Positions 11,311 to 63,879 of a stretch of 64,000 bases of DNA are shown piece by piece. Within the stretch, counting starts at the first letter, position 1; each line of letters starts with the position of its first letter. The notes below the pieces were generated by a model that saw only the letters and a program-made list of their open reading frames with translations, ran no database searches and had not been told where the DNA came from. The stretch is taken from NCBI GenBank assembly GCA_028752905.1, contig JAQNBH010000017.1, forward strand, positions 36,397,101 through 36,461,100, given 5' to 3'. Source of the DNA: Cladorhizidae sp. MBARI D1340-BT2. Taxonomy: Eukaryota > Porifera > Demospongiae > Poecilosclerida > Cladorhizidae. The position numbers and the translations under genes were made by a program.

Positions 11311-14202
11311 CAATTATGCATATCACTCATTACAGACATCATGCCAGGCCTTAATGTTACTACACAGTTTAGACCAAAGGCAAAATTCAGGATAATTAAT
11401 CTGTTAGCCTACTATTGTATGTCCTTTGCCTAAATTTGTTAAGTTGCAATTATTGTATTGATTACCCTGAAGCCTTTAATGTGTTGAATAGTCCTCTCTT
11501 TTACTTTGAACTGTCAGGTGTAATGTTGCAGTCTCAGTCCATATGTTGTCGGCGGCAATGTACTCCACAGTGTACCGGGACTTAGACCGACCGGAGCTAC
11601 TGCCTGGATACCAACATGCAAAGTGTTGTGTGTCATGGTATGGTCAAGAGTTGTCTGTTGGCTAAATCCTGCCATAGCCTAGCTATACATTGCTGTATGT
11701 CGCTGTGCCTCCCAAATACTTCATCATGCCTATGAAGCATGTCTCATGTTCCTTGATCAGATGACCCAATTGCCACGTAAAGCCATATAGACATTAAAAA
11801 ATGTTGGAAGGAACACGAGATCATGCAACCTAAGCCTCAGTGCTCCAGGGAGCGTCTGCATGGCATGGTGGTCGCTAAAGCTCTCTATCCATTGCATTTA
11901 GAGAGACACCTGTTGAGAGTTCCTGCATCTCCATGACATTAACAGAGTGAGTTCTTCCAATATTGGGGTGAAGAGCTTGGTGGTTAGTAACAACTAAATG
12001 CCATCACAGGATCAGGAGTGTTGCTCATTCCTAACCAGATTGGAACATTGAGTATATTTGTTGGAAAGTAGATTTAGTCAGGTTGCTCCCTCTTGTTGCT
12101 CCTGCCAGTCTCCCGGCATTTAGATCAGTTGTGATAATGACCATGAGAGGCTCAAAGCCTGGTCAGTATGTAAGGGCAGACAACTGGGCATTAATGATAT
12201 CATAAATTTTGTTGTAGAAGGCCTACCCTGACTGCACCGAGGAAGTTTAAAAAACTTACCGAGCACACAAAATCGTTAGCAGAAAATAGCTAGACTGATT
12301 GTAGCTGGATTTGGGATCAATTAATTAAGCTACCAAGTGACATCTCTAATCATGCCCTTATGAGGAATACACATTGTTTAGTGATTTAAGAGTCTAACTC
12401 TTGAAGTGCTATGGTCATTCCATGACCTCATCGATGTCCGCACATGGTCTACACATGTTTGGTGGTGCAGTAATTGTTAGGAGGAGCTCTTGGAGGAGTT
12501 CACAACTCCAATACATAAGACAATGGCGGAGGAATTACCAGGGCTAACTGGGTAAGTATCCAAGCCAAATATGAAAACACTGAATGTGGTAGATGACTAC
12601 TGATCAACCAAGCAACAAACCAACTTAAGGTTTCATGATAATATAATATATATATTCCAGGCATACCTTCAGTACCATCCAACAGCATGTCCTGTGATCA
12701 AGGTGTTCTTCAATGACCCTTGTGCAACTCATCCTTCTAATGTCCTTAGACGGATAATTATTATACCCACATGCCAATCAGGGATGGTTACTACTACTAG
12801 GTTATCATCATTAACCTTTATTTATATTAGCACTTCTAAGGTTCTACCCCAGCTGTGGTGGCAGCTCTAGGATTTCCCGGATAGATGGTTCACCAATCCC
12901 TGACGGTTGGTCCGGTATAAAATGCGTGGGGTTGCTAAGAACATAGCGTGTGTCTCCCAACAGGTGGGCGGCACAGACACCACATTGGGTACACATAAAT
13001 ATGAAAACTGGCCCAAAACCAGTCTGCTCTACCACTGATTTAATCTGTACACACATATACAGACAGAAAACCAGGTTAGCATTTGCCTCCCACTTCTATC
13101 TTCTATGAGAACTGTGCCAAGCAACTCTCACATCACAGCTTAATAAACTTATGCCTCGTAGCACCTCATCTAGCAGGTTAGTGTCTTATGTACCACAGAA
13201 AAGTCATGGTTGAATCAAGGAAGGAACTAACACATCATCGTTCCTAGCTCTCAGTTTGTAAGCCCAATGAGCGATTATTTGGGTGTGTCTCACTCGCCAC
13301 TGCCCATGCAGCCACAAGTGGAAGAGTGGCCACCACACCAAACCAAGATTGGGCCAAGCAGTGACAACCGGAGGGCAGTACCCAACATAAGAAACATGGT
13401 ACATCTCAGTCCTTTCTACTGTCACCTGAACAATCAACACCTTAGTATACCTATCCACAATTTATAGGTGTCTATCATATTTAATTAGTGATTAATTACA
13501 ATCTAACTACATAGATATCTCAGTCCTCCCACTACTATGATGATTAGACCCACAGCACAGTCCACTGCCTAATAACTTTGTGGCTGGTACTACACCTCAC
13601 ACTAGCAGCTTAGGATCCTATGTTGCACATGCCCAGGAATACCATGCTTGAATCATTGGTGAAACTAACACTCACCATGTCTTGCCACATTATGCTCTAG
13701 CCTTGAACCATGTACTCAACTAACCACCTTCTCAAGTGCCTGGTGCATTGGTCGTCTGTGGCTCTGATGCAGGGTCAGCTGTAGCTGGTATATACCCTGA
13801 CATCCATTTACATATGGCCACCATCAACTACTCCATCATAGATGCTGAGATGGAATCAAACATCGGAGGGAGAGGGGCTTCATTGGAGCGGCTGTACAGG
13901 CAGCCTTCAACCTCCATACATAAATATCATGTTCAAAATTCCATGTGTCAGTAGCCTTCCTCCTCTTCGTGACTTACACCACTTCTATACATGTATTCAT
14001 AAACAGGAACCATTTGGAAATTATGGAGCACTCGTATTAACTGTGTACCCCCCTCCCTGTTATAGCTACATCCTGTGCTATAGAAATGGATCTTAGTTTT
14101 CAAATTCTATGACGTCGTCTTGATCGCTAGATTGCAGTAGCCAAGACTGCATTCACCCGCTAACCCAAGAATCTCTCCAGGCTTTAGATCGAGCTTGGTT
14201 TA
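11311..14202. other. No recognisable gene
   Basis: Nearly 3 kb without a supported feature. Short frames at 12844-13056 (-) and 13204-13458 (-) lack recognisable domains. It may be old repeat sequence. Confidence 0.4.
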
Positions 14203-14789
14203 GGGGAGACAAAACCATAAAAGTAGTAAGGCGTTTAAAAACTTGTGGTTACCACTTTATAGCTCCATAGATTCTGCAAGCTTTATGGTATGGGACCTGA
14301 TCTATAGCTAAAAAGATAGATCCCTTTGTGTGCTCTCTTTTGTAGTAAAACATTTTTCATAGCTATAACTATACCCAAGTTACTAGAGCTAAAGTAAGGA
14401 TACCTCAAAACCTGAGTGCCTGAGTTAGGAACATGTGTGCTAGAGAGTTGAAATTAACAAGAAACGCTAAATACGTGGTCAAGCGCTGGAAAATGATTTT
14501 TCCAATCACGCGCTTGACAAGTTTTGGCGCTTAATCGAGTAGGTTTTTTTTCTAGTCACTGGTACTAATTTCAGTTCTCTAGCACTTGGCAATCTGGAGA
14601 AAATATGTTAACTCAGGCAATCAGGTTTTGGGGTAGCTATGGAAAAAAAATTACTATCAAAAGAGAGTACACAGAGAGACCAATCTATATATCAAGTCCC
14701 ATACCATGAAGCTTGCAAAATCTATGGAGCTATAAAGTGGCAACCACAAGTTTTTAAACACTTTACTACTTTTATGGTTTTGTCCCCTC
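14203..14789. repeat. 587-bp foldback palindrome (MITE-like)
   Basis: The left half matches the reverse complement of the right half over almost its whole length, centred near 14496. For example, GACAAAACCATAAAAGTAGTA at 14207 mirrors the sequence ending near 14787, and a hairpin tip forms around GGAAAATGATTTTTCC. A transcript would fold into a very long hairpin. It ends about 270 bp upstream of the gene A start. A clear target-site duplication was not found. No coding content. Confidence 0.85.
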
Positions 14790-15056
14790 CCCACTCTATA
14801 GTTCGTCTTGCCCAGTCTAGAGTCTCCGCATTTGCGCCACCGCACATACTTATGTGCGATGTATCTCGCCCTAGATATGATTTGCAGCTAGACTAAGAGC
14901 ATGGTCTGATACCCTTCCTCCTCCGACCGGGCTTTTTGTGGGGCCAATTTCAGTGTCTGTCGGTGCCCTAAAAGGATTAATTGTGGTTTCTTCGCGTAGT
15001 TCTTAGAGCTTCCGTGTGGCCAACTAGAAATATAGAAGAAAGAAAAAAGAAGAAAA
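14790..15056. promoter_or_regulatory. Proximal upstream region of gene A
   Basis: Sequence between the foldback element and the first ATG. It must contain the gene A 5' UTR and probably core promoter elements, but I see no clear TATA box or initiator. Confidence 0.3.
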
Positions 15057-35967
<20,911 letters not shown>

Positions 35968-36074
35968 ATTATTTGCTATTGATATAATGAACATACTATT
36001 GTCAGTGTTGTTGTGTTTTATATATATGTCTATGTTATAACAACAGCTTATTAATTTGTGTATAAAAATATAAT

Positions 36075-36205
36075 TTACAACCTGATGAAGGCTAGAGCAT
36101 TCAGTCGACACGTAGTAAGAGTTAATTTCAAGTTGATCATTGAGAAGGTCATTGTAATTTTGTTATGCCAACTGAGAATCCGTTGAGAGTAAAATTTGTT
36201 CATTC
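36075..36205 (+). repeat. Copy of the dispersed CTGATGA family
   Basis: CTGATGA at 36082-36088 is followed by AGGCTAGAGCATTCAGTCGA. The GAAA box is changed to GACA. A conserved TTTCAAGTTGATCATTGAGA block and a GCCAACTGAGAATCCGTTGA tail follow, as in other copies. Located just past the gene A stop. Confidence 0.6.
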
Positions 36206-38108
36206 ATAGCTGTACTCCATCCTCAAGTAATATCCTTGCCATTAACAAAGAACTGAAAGGTAATTTTTGTTAATGTACCACTAAACCAGAGTAATAGTTA
36301 ATGACCTAACTGTCATAATGCCATCGCAACAAAATCTAGCTCTATTTGTTAGGACTTAAAAAAGTAATTAATATTGTAACAGAAGAGGGTTCTCGATCTC
36401 TCTGCAGACTTTTAGGTTCAGCATAAATACACCTAGCAACCTATCTCAAATCCAGTAGTATGGATATCCAAAAATGATAACCATTATTAGCAAGGAAATA
36501 TTCATGCATTTAAAATTGTCACACATAATATTCATAAACATAACTATGCAAATCTAATCTGTGTCCACACAGCATAAACACGATAATCATCAGTAAATTA
36601 ATAAAGAACACCTTAAAATGCTAAAATGCTTCTCAAAAGAAGATAATGCATAATGACACTTGCTTCATTATACATTTGTTCTGAATGCAATAGAGATTGG
36701 AATCACTTGTCACCTACTTTAAGGTATTTAAAAATGTTGCAGGAATACAATTCAGTGTTAAAGTATCTACTACTGGCTGTATTAAGACAAGGCAGAGCTT
36801 TCTTGAGTTATAGAAAAGAGAAGAGTGATCTAGTACTGACTTTATTTGCTCCCATATTGTCAAGGAGGAATAGATCAGTGTTAAAAAGGAGCGGTGATCA
36901 AGGCCTTTAATTTGTTTTAGTAATCCCACAACAAATGACCTCAGTGAGATACCTCATAAAGCTCTATGTAGAATTGGTTACGTTCAGGTGTGAGTCAAGT
37001 TGGGGTAAAGTTATAGGTCAAGTCGAGTCAAAGTCATGTAGCTAGGACTCGACTTGCACACAAAAAGAGCAATTAGACAATTCACAACGCAAACATTGCC
37101 AATAAATTTAATCAATGTAATAGTATAATGACTGTTTGGACAATTATTTTTCGCTTTCTTTTATCAGCGTAAAATAATTCATTGAAAATGGTGAAGGGGC
37201 TAAGACTTTACTTTCACTGGTCAAAAATTAAATGAAGACGACCTATGTGAAGATATGTCAGCAATACTTCGTAAAACTCCCTAGCAACCATACCACATGT
37301 GATAGCATTTGTATTGTCCAACATTGTGGTTAGTGTTTGTTGCCATAGAAACATACCACAAAACCACATTGAGGTGAATCTCATTTGAACTGGTAATTGT
37401 TGTTTTGATGTTAGTTCCAGTAAAAATAATAAGCATTTTATCATACGGTTATTTTTATCATTATAGATTACAAAAATACAAGATAAACTGTGACCATAGG
37501 CAATAAGGTGAAATAGGTTTCAGGAGACAAAACAAAGTGCCCCATCTCAGTAATGAGGGTTGTGAATGTATCTTCGTACATATTACTCTACGTCTAGTGT
37601 GTACCACAATTTGATATTTTGATCTGAATTATAACATTCCAGAAGTGTGAATACATATATGCATGCTAACACAATACAAGACCATCACAATGAATCACAT
37701 GAATATGAACACAATATAACAGAGAGAAAATATCTGCAGAAACCAATAAATGCAACAAACAATAACAGATTGAAGTAAAACACAAGGAAACTACAGGGTG
37801 AAGTCTACCATGGTTTGATGTTTGGGGGAAAAGTCCTTCTTTGTGACTCACTGAGGTACTGAAACATTTTTTTCCGTGGACTACCCACGGACAAGGAAGC
37901 TAAAACAGCCTTTGCAGTTCATGCTGCTTACTCATTGCACATTTAACTATAGCTAAACTCACAGTCAAAGCCTTCTTCATCGCTAAGCACTCTCATCTTC
38001 ATCCAAATTGTCAGCTTGAATGAGGGCACTAGGCTTGCTTGAAGATAAGTCGGGCCAGACTACTTTGCTGAGTGATAGCAGAGCTTCAGGGTCAACACTC
38101 ACTGGTCT
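36206..38108. other. Intergenic, no recognisable gene
   Basis: Short frames only. A pair of GACTCGACTTG-like words near 37010-37060 suggests old repeat sequence. Nothing else is supported. Confidence 0.4.
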
Positions 38109-38455
38109 GTATCAGGGGCCGCCTGACATGGCCAAGCCTGGCCATAACCTGTAGCTTATATCTGTTAGCTAACCATGGTTAATTACTGTTATTGATGTGG
38201 TTCACACCTGGATTTATACAGGCTTTACCTGTCATCTGTATGTTTGACTTTGGACTGTGCATTGTATGGTGTTAGCCATAATTATGTCACTTACTGTGTG
38301 AGGCTGGGAGTGGTTATAAAAAAACCTGCCAGCCAAACTGTTTTAGTCTACCGTTTTGCTTTGAGTAATAAAACTTAGTCTAACTTTATACCCTAAATTT
38401 CTCTGGGTAGACTAGGCAACTTACTCCTAGCTGTTAGGCTCTGGTGGCAGCAATA
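38109..38455 (+). mobile_element. LTR-like sequence (solo or 5' LTR)
   Basis: Has the layout of an LTR: a TATA-like GGTTATAAAAAA near 38312, an AATAAAAC polyadenylation-like signal near 38367, and a downstream TGGTGGCAGCAA near 38450 that looks like a tRNA primer-binding site. No matching partner LTR or coding region was identified, so this is tentative. Confidence 0.35.
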
Positions 38456-38854
38456 CCTACCATATTGGGACTAGGCAGTAGTTGAACCCCAACAGTCTGG
38501 CCAAGGTAGGATGAGATACCATTACCTTCTTCAACACTGCTATCGCCCTCAGAGAGTCCAAAATCATCGTCCAGAACTCGAGAAAGCACAATCTCCAAGG
38601 TTAGACGACGGACCAGACATCTTATGTGCGGTGAAAACAGCGTTTTTCAATATTTCCCCTAGAGCAAGAATGCTGCTATTTTTTTTTACCTTATGAGATA
38701 TCTTTCCTTATGGGATATCTTTTAACCCTCGATAATTTTTTAATCGATTTTTAAAGATTTTGGCGTATATATAGTAATAGGCTTACACCAGTAATGAGTT
38801 AACTTCAAAATAAGAAAGAGCAAAAGAAGTTACTCCTCTGACATTCCATAAATG

Positions 38855-38877
38855 CCCCCCCCCCCCCCCCCCCCCCC
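38855..38877. repeat. Poly-C run (23 bases)
   Basis: Uninterrupted C homopolymer. The exact length may be an assembly artefact. Confidence 0.9.
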
Positions 38878-39031
38878 TTCCCCAGATAGCCAGATAGTAA
38901 TGATGTATGGTCTGGACCATGGACTAATAACAAGCCAGGCCTCCTGATTAACTAATTATCTAAAACTTGAAACTGTATGGTTGCTAATTACACAACTGCA
39001 CAATAAGCATGGAAATAATATTTTGTGAATG

Positions 39032-39412
39032 CTGCTAAGCATGTAATATGAAGAGACATGTGCTAAGCATGGGTAATATGAAGAGACATGTGCTAAGCAT
39101 GGGTAATATGAAGAGACATGTGCTAAGCATGGGTAATATGAAGAGACACGTCCTAAGCATGGGTAATATGAAGAGACATGTGCTAAGCATGAGTAATATG
39201 AAGAGACATGTGCTAAGCATGGGTAATATGAAGAGACATGTGCTAAGCATGGGTAATATGAAAAGACATGTGCTAAGCATGGGTAATATGAAGAGACATG
39301 TGCCAAGTATGGGTAATATGAAGAGACATGTGCTAAGCAGTAATATGAAGGGACATGTGCTAAGCATAGGTAACATGTGCTAAGCATGGGTAATATGAAG
39401 AGACATGTAAGC
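39032..39412. repeat. 30-bp satellite, about 12 copies
   Basis: Unit AATATGAAGAGACATGTGCT followed by AAGCATGGGT. The central copies are nearly identical and the last few are truncated. The period is a multiple of 3, so all six frames stay largely open, giving the long + and - frames here. There are no unique spacers, so it is not a CRISPR-like array. Confidence 0.97.
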
Positions 39413-39605
39413 AACTTTGGTGGATGTTATAAAGGCAAGAGGCAATAATTCTCATTAAGTCTATGTATTCAAAAAAAAAAATTCAATATCCAAATAAGAT
39501 AATGCCCAATGAAAACTTTTCTCAAATCAAACCGAAGCGACAATAATAAAACTCTATCTGGTAAAATTATAATCTATCATGAATTCCCACTTCAAACCCT
39601 CCTCA

Positions 39606-39638
<33 letters not shown>
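39606..39638. repeat. (CA)n microsatellite
   Basis: About 16 CA dinucleotides. Confidence 0.95.
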
Positions 39639-39641
<3 letters not shown>

Positions 39642-39859
39642 AAACATACGTAATTACAATCACCCTGGTTACTGATCTAGCTCCATCTCAGTCTAGTAAA
39701 CCAATACTTTACCTTCCTTATCTATTGTTGAGGGGGGAAAGAAGAGTCTGATGATGTCTCCAAGTTGCATGCCAATCAAATTCTGGTATTCTTGTTCATT
39801 ACATTCCTGGCATGTGAAATGGCAAATGTTGAGTTAAATATCTGTATGACAAACTGGTG

Positions 39860-40735
39860 CTGTTACTGGAGAGCAACACAGAGAACATTGGGTCTCTCCC
39901 TCTCTTTTTGCAAGATTCACTTACATCTTGGATAAAACACATCTTGGATAACAAACTCACACATAGATATAAAAAAGTAGATAAGTAATTAAAGTAAACA
40001 TGTCAGGACTAATTACAAACCAAAGATGGGAGCAGTTCCATTGTGGTACAATAGTTACAACACCCATACAGTTCAACAGTGATACACAGCTCCCCCTCTT
40101 AACAGTGATCCACCTCGGATTTAGCGATCAATGTGTGACACAAGGTATACTCAATATGAGGAATGAAGAATTCATTGGTAAGTATAGAGGAGGAGTTGTC
40201 CTGGGTGATGAAAGTGGTTCCTCCACTGGAGTTAGAGTAGTGTCAATGGAAAGAGCATTGTCATGTGGGAGTGAGTCTTTGTGTAGGTCTCTGCCAAGGA
40301 GGTAAACAAAATCGCCCGGACAGAATTTGAGGCGATCAAAATGTACTATTGGTTGGTTTGTACGCTTGTGAATGTTTTCTAGTCAATACACAGATTCTGA
40401 CAAGAATTTTACTAACATGGAATGAGCCTGCCCATGATTAATGAAATTTCTTTGCCACTCTCGTTTATCTGACTGTCTCTAAGTTCAGCTTATGACCAGT
40501 CTGTTCTCATACTCTTTGATAAGTTTCTGGTAAGGTTGACTTAAGGTGATTCACGTATGCAGTAGAGATGTGGTTTGGCTTTTGTATGGCTTTACCACAC
40601 ATGAGCTCAAGGGGTTTGTTCTTTGCATTCATACATAAGAAAATGGCAGAATAGATGTTGTTGCATGTTGTAAGCTAGACAGAGAGGTTGCAGCTGTTTC
40701 TCCCACTCCAAGCATGCAATTGCGATAACTTTTTC
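39860..40735 (-). mobile_element. Ty3/gypsy fragment, copy 1: integrase end and 3' LTR
   Basis: Collinear with the 3' part of the element at 48455-51480. Shared blocks include TTAGTAAACATG-like, GCCTGCCCATGRTTRAT, TGATAAGTTTCTTGTAGGGTC-like and GACAGAGAGGTTGC. On the - strand a purine tract (AAGAGGGGGAG near 40095) precedes the putative LTR, which starts CTGTGTATCACTG and runs to about 39860. Similarity to copy 2 ends near 40735. No intact frame. Confidence 0.7.
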
Positions 40736-43600
40736 CCCATTTAGCTTGTAATTTGTACATTATTCTGTGTGCTTTCAGAAGATTTGCTGAATGTGTCTCG
40801 ATAGGCACATTTTCTTAGAATGATCCACACCAATATCAAAAACCATAAGTACTTGCTCTTTTGTGGCAGGATACTATTTTGCAGCAAGCATCTCTGCTGT
40901 GCCTGTAAACTTTAATTTGGTCTGTGGTTTGTCAAAGCACTTAACTATGATATTAAAAGAAGATTGGCTGAACATCTGTGTTAGTTGACATTAAGAGGAT
41001 TAAGTTACCTCTTCTAATCGTAACTTGACAATGCAGTATTCAAATCACGAAACACTACAAGAGTTATCAAAGTAAACTGTAACACAGTTATGATAGCCCA
41101 AACCCGAACAAATATGGGGGGGAGGCTGCATTTTTGAGTGGCTGTGATGGTGTCAGTCTTAATTATACCTAGAGTGACTATTCAACATATCGTTTAAAAT
41201 CACCGAGAACATAGAATGTGCTGTGAAAGATTTCAAAGTTGGAATGAAGAAGTCAACAGGTTCAGATCGGCTGACAAAACTGACCTGATTTCTGCTCTGC
41301 TATGAATAATACCACATTTGACTACAGGAATTTCTCCCATCGAAATAGAGATGCCCCACTCTCACTTGGATTTGCTCAATCAACCAGTTGAAGGTCAAGT
41401 TATTGACTACCAATATGTCAAAAGTTGCAACATGAAGAGCATTCTAGAGTGTCTTGTTGGAATTGGTGAATGTTATCGCTTATAATTATGTCTGAAATTT
41501 GGCAAGTGAAATAGAGTGGTTGCCAGGCAGAGGTCAAAGGTGCCTTACCCACTGACAATGGCTGATGGTTGAGTTCTACAAGGTTGCTGAACATATTCAG
41601 TCTCAAACTGGTTTCTTGTCTACTAAACGTGCAAGTTGAAGATTTGATTGACATTAAGGTGAGTCTACTGAAGATGCACCAATCGGTACAAGACCAAATA
41701 CAGATATTTCACTTCCTAAATAACCTTTTTTGGTCCAACAAAATCGCCTATGGTTTGTTGATCTACCAGAGCTAGTCAAACCCCTGATTGATTTGATTTC
41801 TACTATTTGTGATAATTATAAAGCGTGACCTTTTGTCCTTGGCTTGTTTCTGTGTTTATGTTTGGAGAGTGACAAGTTATTGAATAAAGTTGACTTTTGA
41901 CTAACCTTTAAGTATAGTTGAGGTTTCTAGCTACAACTTGTGCTTATTGGCATGTTGAATACCTTCTCTTGTGTCCATCCAGGGCATTGATGATGCTCCT
42001 AGGTTGCTGAGCAGAGGTTAGTACTAATGTATGCAATATAATATAATATTGTAGAATATCGGATGTGAGTAAGAACCTACAACTGTGGCTATATTTGTCT
42101 TCTGTCAGTGTGGTACTACATGTACAATAATTATGTTTCGTCGCACAATATTTATGGTCATTTTACAGATCATTGTGATGAATGCACCACCACACTTCCG
42201 TAAAGGTAAATAGTGAGCAAGTTATACCCTGCTATTGCTTTGCTATCACCACACTCAGTGACCCTAAGCTTGTATCACCATCTCCAAATTTCTCTAGGTT
42301 GGTCCAATAGAAGTAAAAAAATGCTGAAGTGGTCATTCTTTTGCTTATCACATCCTGATGTTTAGCTAACAAACTAATGATACACACACATGTATTTCAT
42401 ACACATTACAAGTGGAAAATCCAGGAGGAAGAATTGACATATTTAATTTTTGGTAGTTCTTTTAGCTACTATTAGTACAAAAGGAACAGTCATATTATTG
42501 TCAACAACTATATACACAAAATTAATTCAGGCATATATAAAATTGTTTTGGATGTGGAGGGTAGTATATATAGCTTAATGTCAAAATGCTAGAATGAGAT
42601 CATCCAAAATAAATACACTAAAATTGTCTTCTGAAAGGATATCACAAAAATTTACCTTTGACTGACCTTACCATTAATTAAGTTTTTCTCTATTTATCTA
42701 ATTTGAAACTTTATGGGAATCTAATGAAGTACTTGCTAACTCATAATAACATCGTAAAATATAATTGTGATTGTTGTTATGCATGGCAAAGATGAAAGAG
42801 ATGTACAAATGTTTTGGGTGGATTTCGTCAAGGGACAAAGCAACAATATCCCTTGGATAAGTCAGCTCATCATCATATAGTATAAGAAACATATTGAACA
42901 TTCATGAAAACTTACAGAGGTAATTTTGGAGAGAGTTCTTCTCAGCTCAAATCATAGCAACACTCATTTGATAACAAGTTAGCTAGTTAGCTATGTAGTT
43001 GGTTATAAGTTAAAAGTTGGATATTGTCATGTCTTCTATATATACTTCACCGCCCCTCCCCTTCCCCACCCACCCACCCCAAAACACCCCCTACTCACCC
43101 ACACACACATACACATAGATCACACATGTTCGCACACACATGCATGTAATCATGCACTCTCTCACACACAATCATACACTCAATAACTAAGGTATCCACC
43201 AATGCTAGCTCCTCCTTGTCTGGCACGCAGGACTGCCGACCCTTTACCTTTTTATCTTTCGGGCTTTGGGGGGGCGAGGGAAAGAAAGGATTCCTGCTGA
43301 TTACATTCCAGGAAAAAGTGGTGCACAAGCAAGACAAACTCTGGAGAGAAACACACAGAAGTAATTATCAGCTAGCTCCTAGTCACTCCAATGCATGGGG
43401 AAAGATTAGCTGCCTTTTGAGGTAGAGATGGTGAAGACTTAAATTCCTGCCGCACAAGTTGTGCTACAGAGACTCTAGACACTTTCCACCACCCTATCCC
43501 ACCCCTCAAAGCCTCAAAAAAGTTTGCTAAGATGACTAACTCCATTCTGGTCAAAAACATTGAAATCAAATACCAGCTAACATTATTAACAATAATAGCT
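40736..43600. other. Intergenic, no recognisable gene
   Basis: Short frames only, plus poly-purine/CA-rich stretches near 43070-43150. Nothing is supported as a gene, and no kinase-like or ectodomain-like exon was found between genes A and B. Confidence 0.4.
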
Positions 43601-43607
43601 TATCTAT

Positions 43608-43860
43608 TTGCCTGTTATTGAATTCAAGTTGCATGTTTTATGAACTAAGTTGGAAACGGCTACCTCTACAACACAGTCAACACTGAGATAAGTGAAGAAT
43701 GGTTGAGGACTCTTCTTCGAAGCCTTACAGCTACGCACTCACTAACACGCCACTAACAGTAACGCAACTCACTTTCCATTCTGAGCGAAAAACCTTTGAT
43801 GTTCATAGTCGGGCTATATACAGGTTTGAAAGCCCATAGTAATTAGCTCAGAACCACGTA
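43608..43860 (+). promoter_or_regulatory. Upstream region of gene B, shared with 63550-63760
   Basis: Contains, in order, GCCTGTTATTGAATT, ACTCTTCTTC, CAGCTACGCA and CCTTTGATGTT. The same four blocks recur with similar spacing at 63559-63760. A GCTATATACAGG TATA-like sequence lies near 43813. Conservation of the block order next to a gene start suggests a promoter or 5' UTR copied with the gene. Confidence 0.5.
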
Positions 43861-43996
43861 ATCGACCTTTAAGGAGATTCTCTCACCTAGCTAGTTCTAC
43901 GTCTTCCTGTTGTCCTTGGGCGACTTCCACGCCCTAGAAGAACGAAGGACGTTTAACGTCCGATTTCTACTCTATTCCAGCTATCTGCCAGAAATA

Positions 43997-62757
<18,761 letters not shown>

Positions 62758-62779
62758 GTTAAACCATTATTGTGGAAAT

Positions 62780-62785
62780 AATAAA
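62780..62785 (+). terminator. Polyadenylation signal of gene B
   Basis: AATAAA 23 bases after the gene B stop codon, within AATAATAAATAAATT. Cleavage would be expected a few tens of bases downstream. Confidence 0.6.
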
Positions 62786-62799
62786 TAAATTATTATACA

Positions 62800-63549
62800 C
62801 GACTTATATTATGTATAAGCAACTTTATGATTTGTGTGAGAAATTATCAAACAACTATAACATGTTTATAGAACACAAATGCTTATCCCCATACTCATTT
62901 TCTTTGATAAAGTATGACTGAACACTGGCTGTTTGGTGTCTTGGGCCAAGGGAGCTCAAATGCAAGACATAACAATTGACCAAACAATACCTATTCTTAA
63001 CGGCACATATTTTGTGAACCATGAAAGATATTCAGGATGGAAGGTTTTGGGGTTGCTATGGAATTCTCTACCACCTCGCTACTCTCAAAGTTAGGATTGC
63101 TGGAAGAGTCTTTTATACAACTAATATTGGTCATACTTAACAATTAAAGGAGCTAGTCAACTTTCTTCTTTCTAACAGTAGAAACGGCTATGGATAAATA
63201 AGAGGAGAAGTTTTAAACGTCATTGAAGCTGGTATGGAGAAGAAGGGAAAAGAATATGTGGCAAATTAATTGTTAATGGTTTTCTGTTGTCAGATGTGCC
63301 CAGGTTTTATCTCAGTTCTGAAGCAATATTCAAAGAGTGTACAAGATATGAGTCGGGGTAAATTAGGATGATTTTGCAGTATGCTTTTTAGCATAGAAGG
63401 ATGTTGTGGTATTTGCGTTGATACTTTAATCTAGCATTATTCTGATATTATTTTTTACGAAGTGATTCATTTTTTGTGGAAAACTGCTAATTGATATAAT
63501 AATAATTGCGATGTTTTAAACAGAACCAAAACTATGACATTGTTATCAT
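62800..63549. other. Downstream of gene B, nothing recognised
   Basis: Short frames with stops, no domain, no tandem structure. Confidence 0.4.
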
Positions 63550-63760
63550 AAGCATATCTATGGCCTGTTATTGAATTAAAGTGGCCCGCTATCGAATTCG
63601 AGAGGAGTACCACCTCACCTCCAAGATTAGTCAATTGTCTTCTTGATAAGTGGGGTGGGAAAGGGCTCTTCTTCCCACACTGCTGTCAGCTACGCAACTC
63701 ACCATTTCCCACCAGCCAACTCAACATACCCATTCATTAATGAAATCCTTTGATCTTGAA
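63550..63760 (+). promoter_or_regulatory. Copy of the gene B upstream region
   Basis: GCCTGTTATTGAATT at about 63565, GCTCTTCTTC at about 63668, CAGCTACGCAACTCAC at about 63687 and ATCCTTTGATCTT at about 63747. Same order and nearly the same spacing as 43611, 43707, 43728 and 43791 upstream of gene B. It suggests the start of a third tandem unit beyond the window, or a partial duplication. Confidence 0.5.
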
Positions 63761-63879
63761 AGTTGTGGAGACAAATTTGATTAAGAGTTACAAAATTAGC
63801 TAGGTGGATAGCTTAGTAGCCTATATACGAACCATCAGTTCCTACATTTACTCTAGAATTTATATTTTACTGAACTTAC

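Noticed and set aside
10607..11354. Cys/Leu-rich + frames and Arg/Gln-rich - frame
   Set aside because: Low-complexity TCTG-rich minisatellite translations.
38956..39414. Long frames on both strands and a CRISPR-like look of regular repeats
   Set aside because: A 30-bp satellite with contiguous units and no unique spacers, in a eukaryotic genome.
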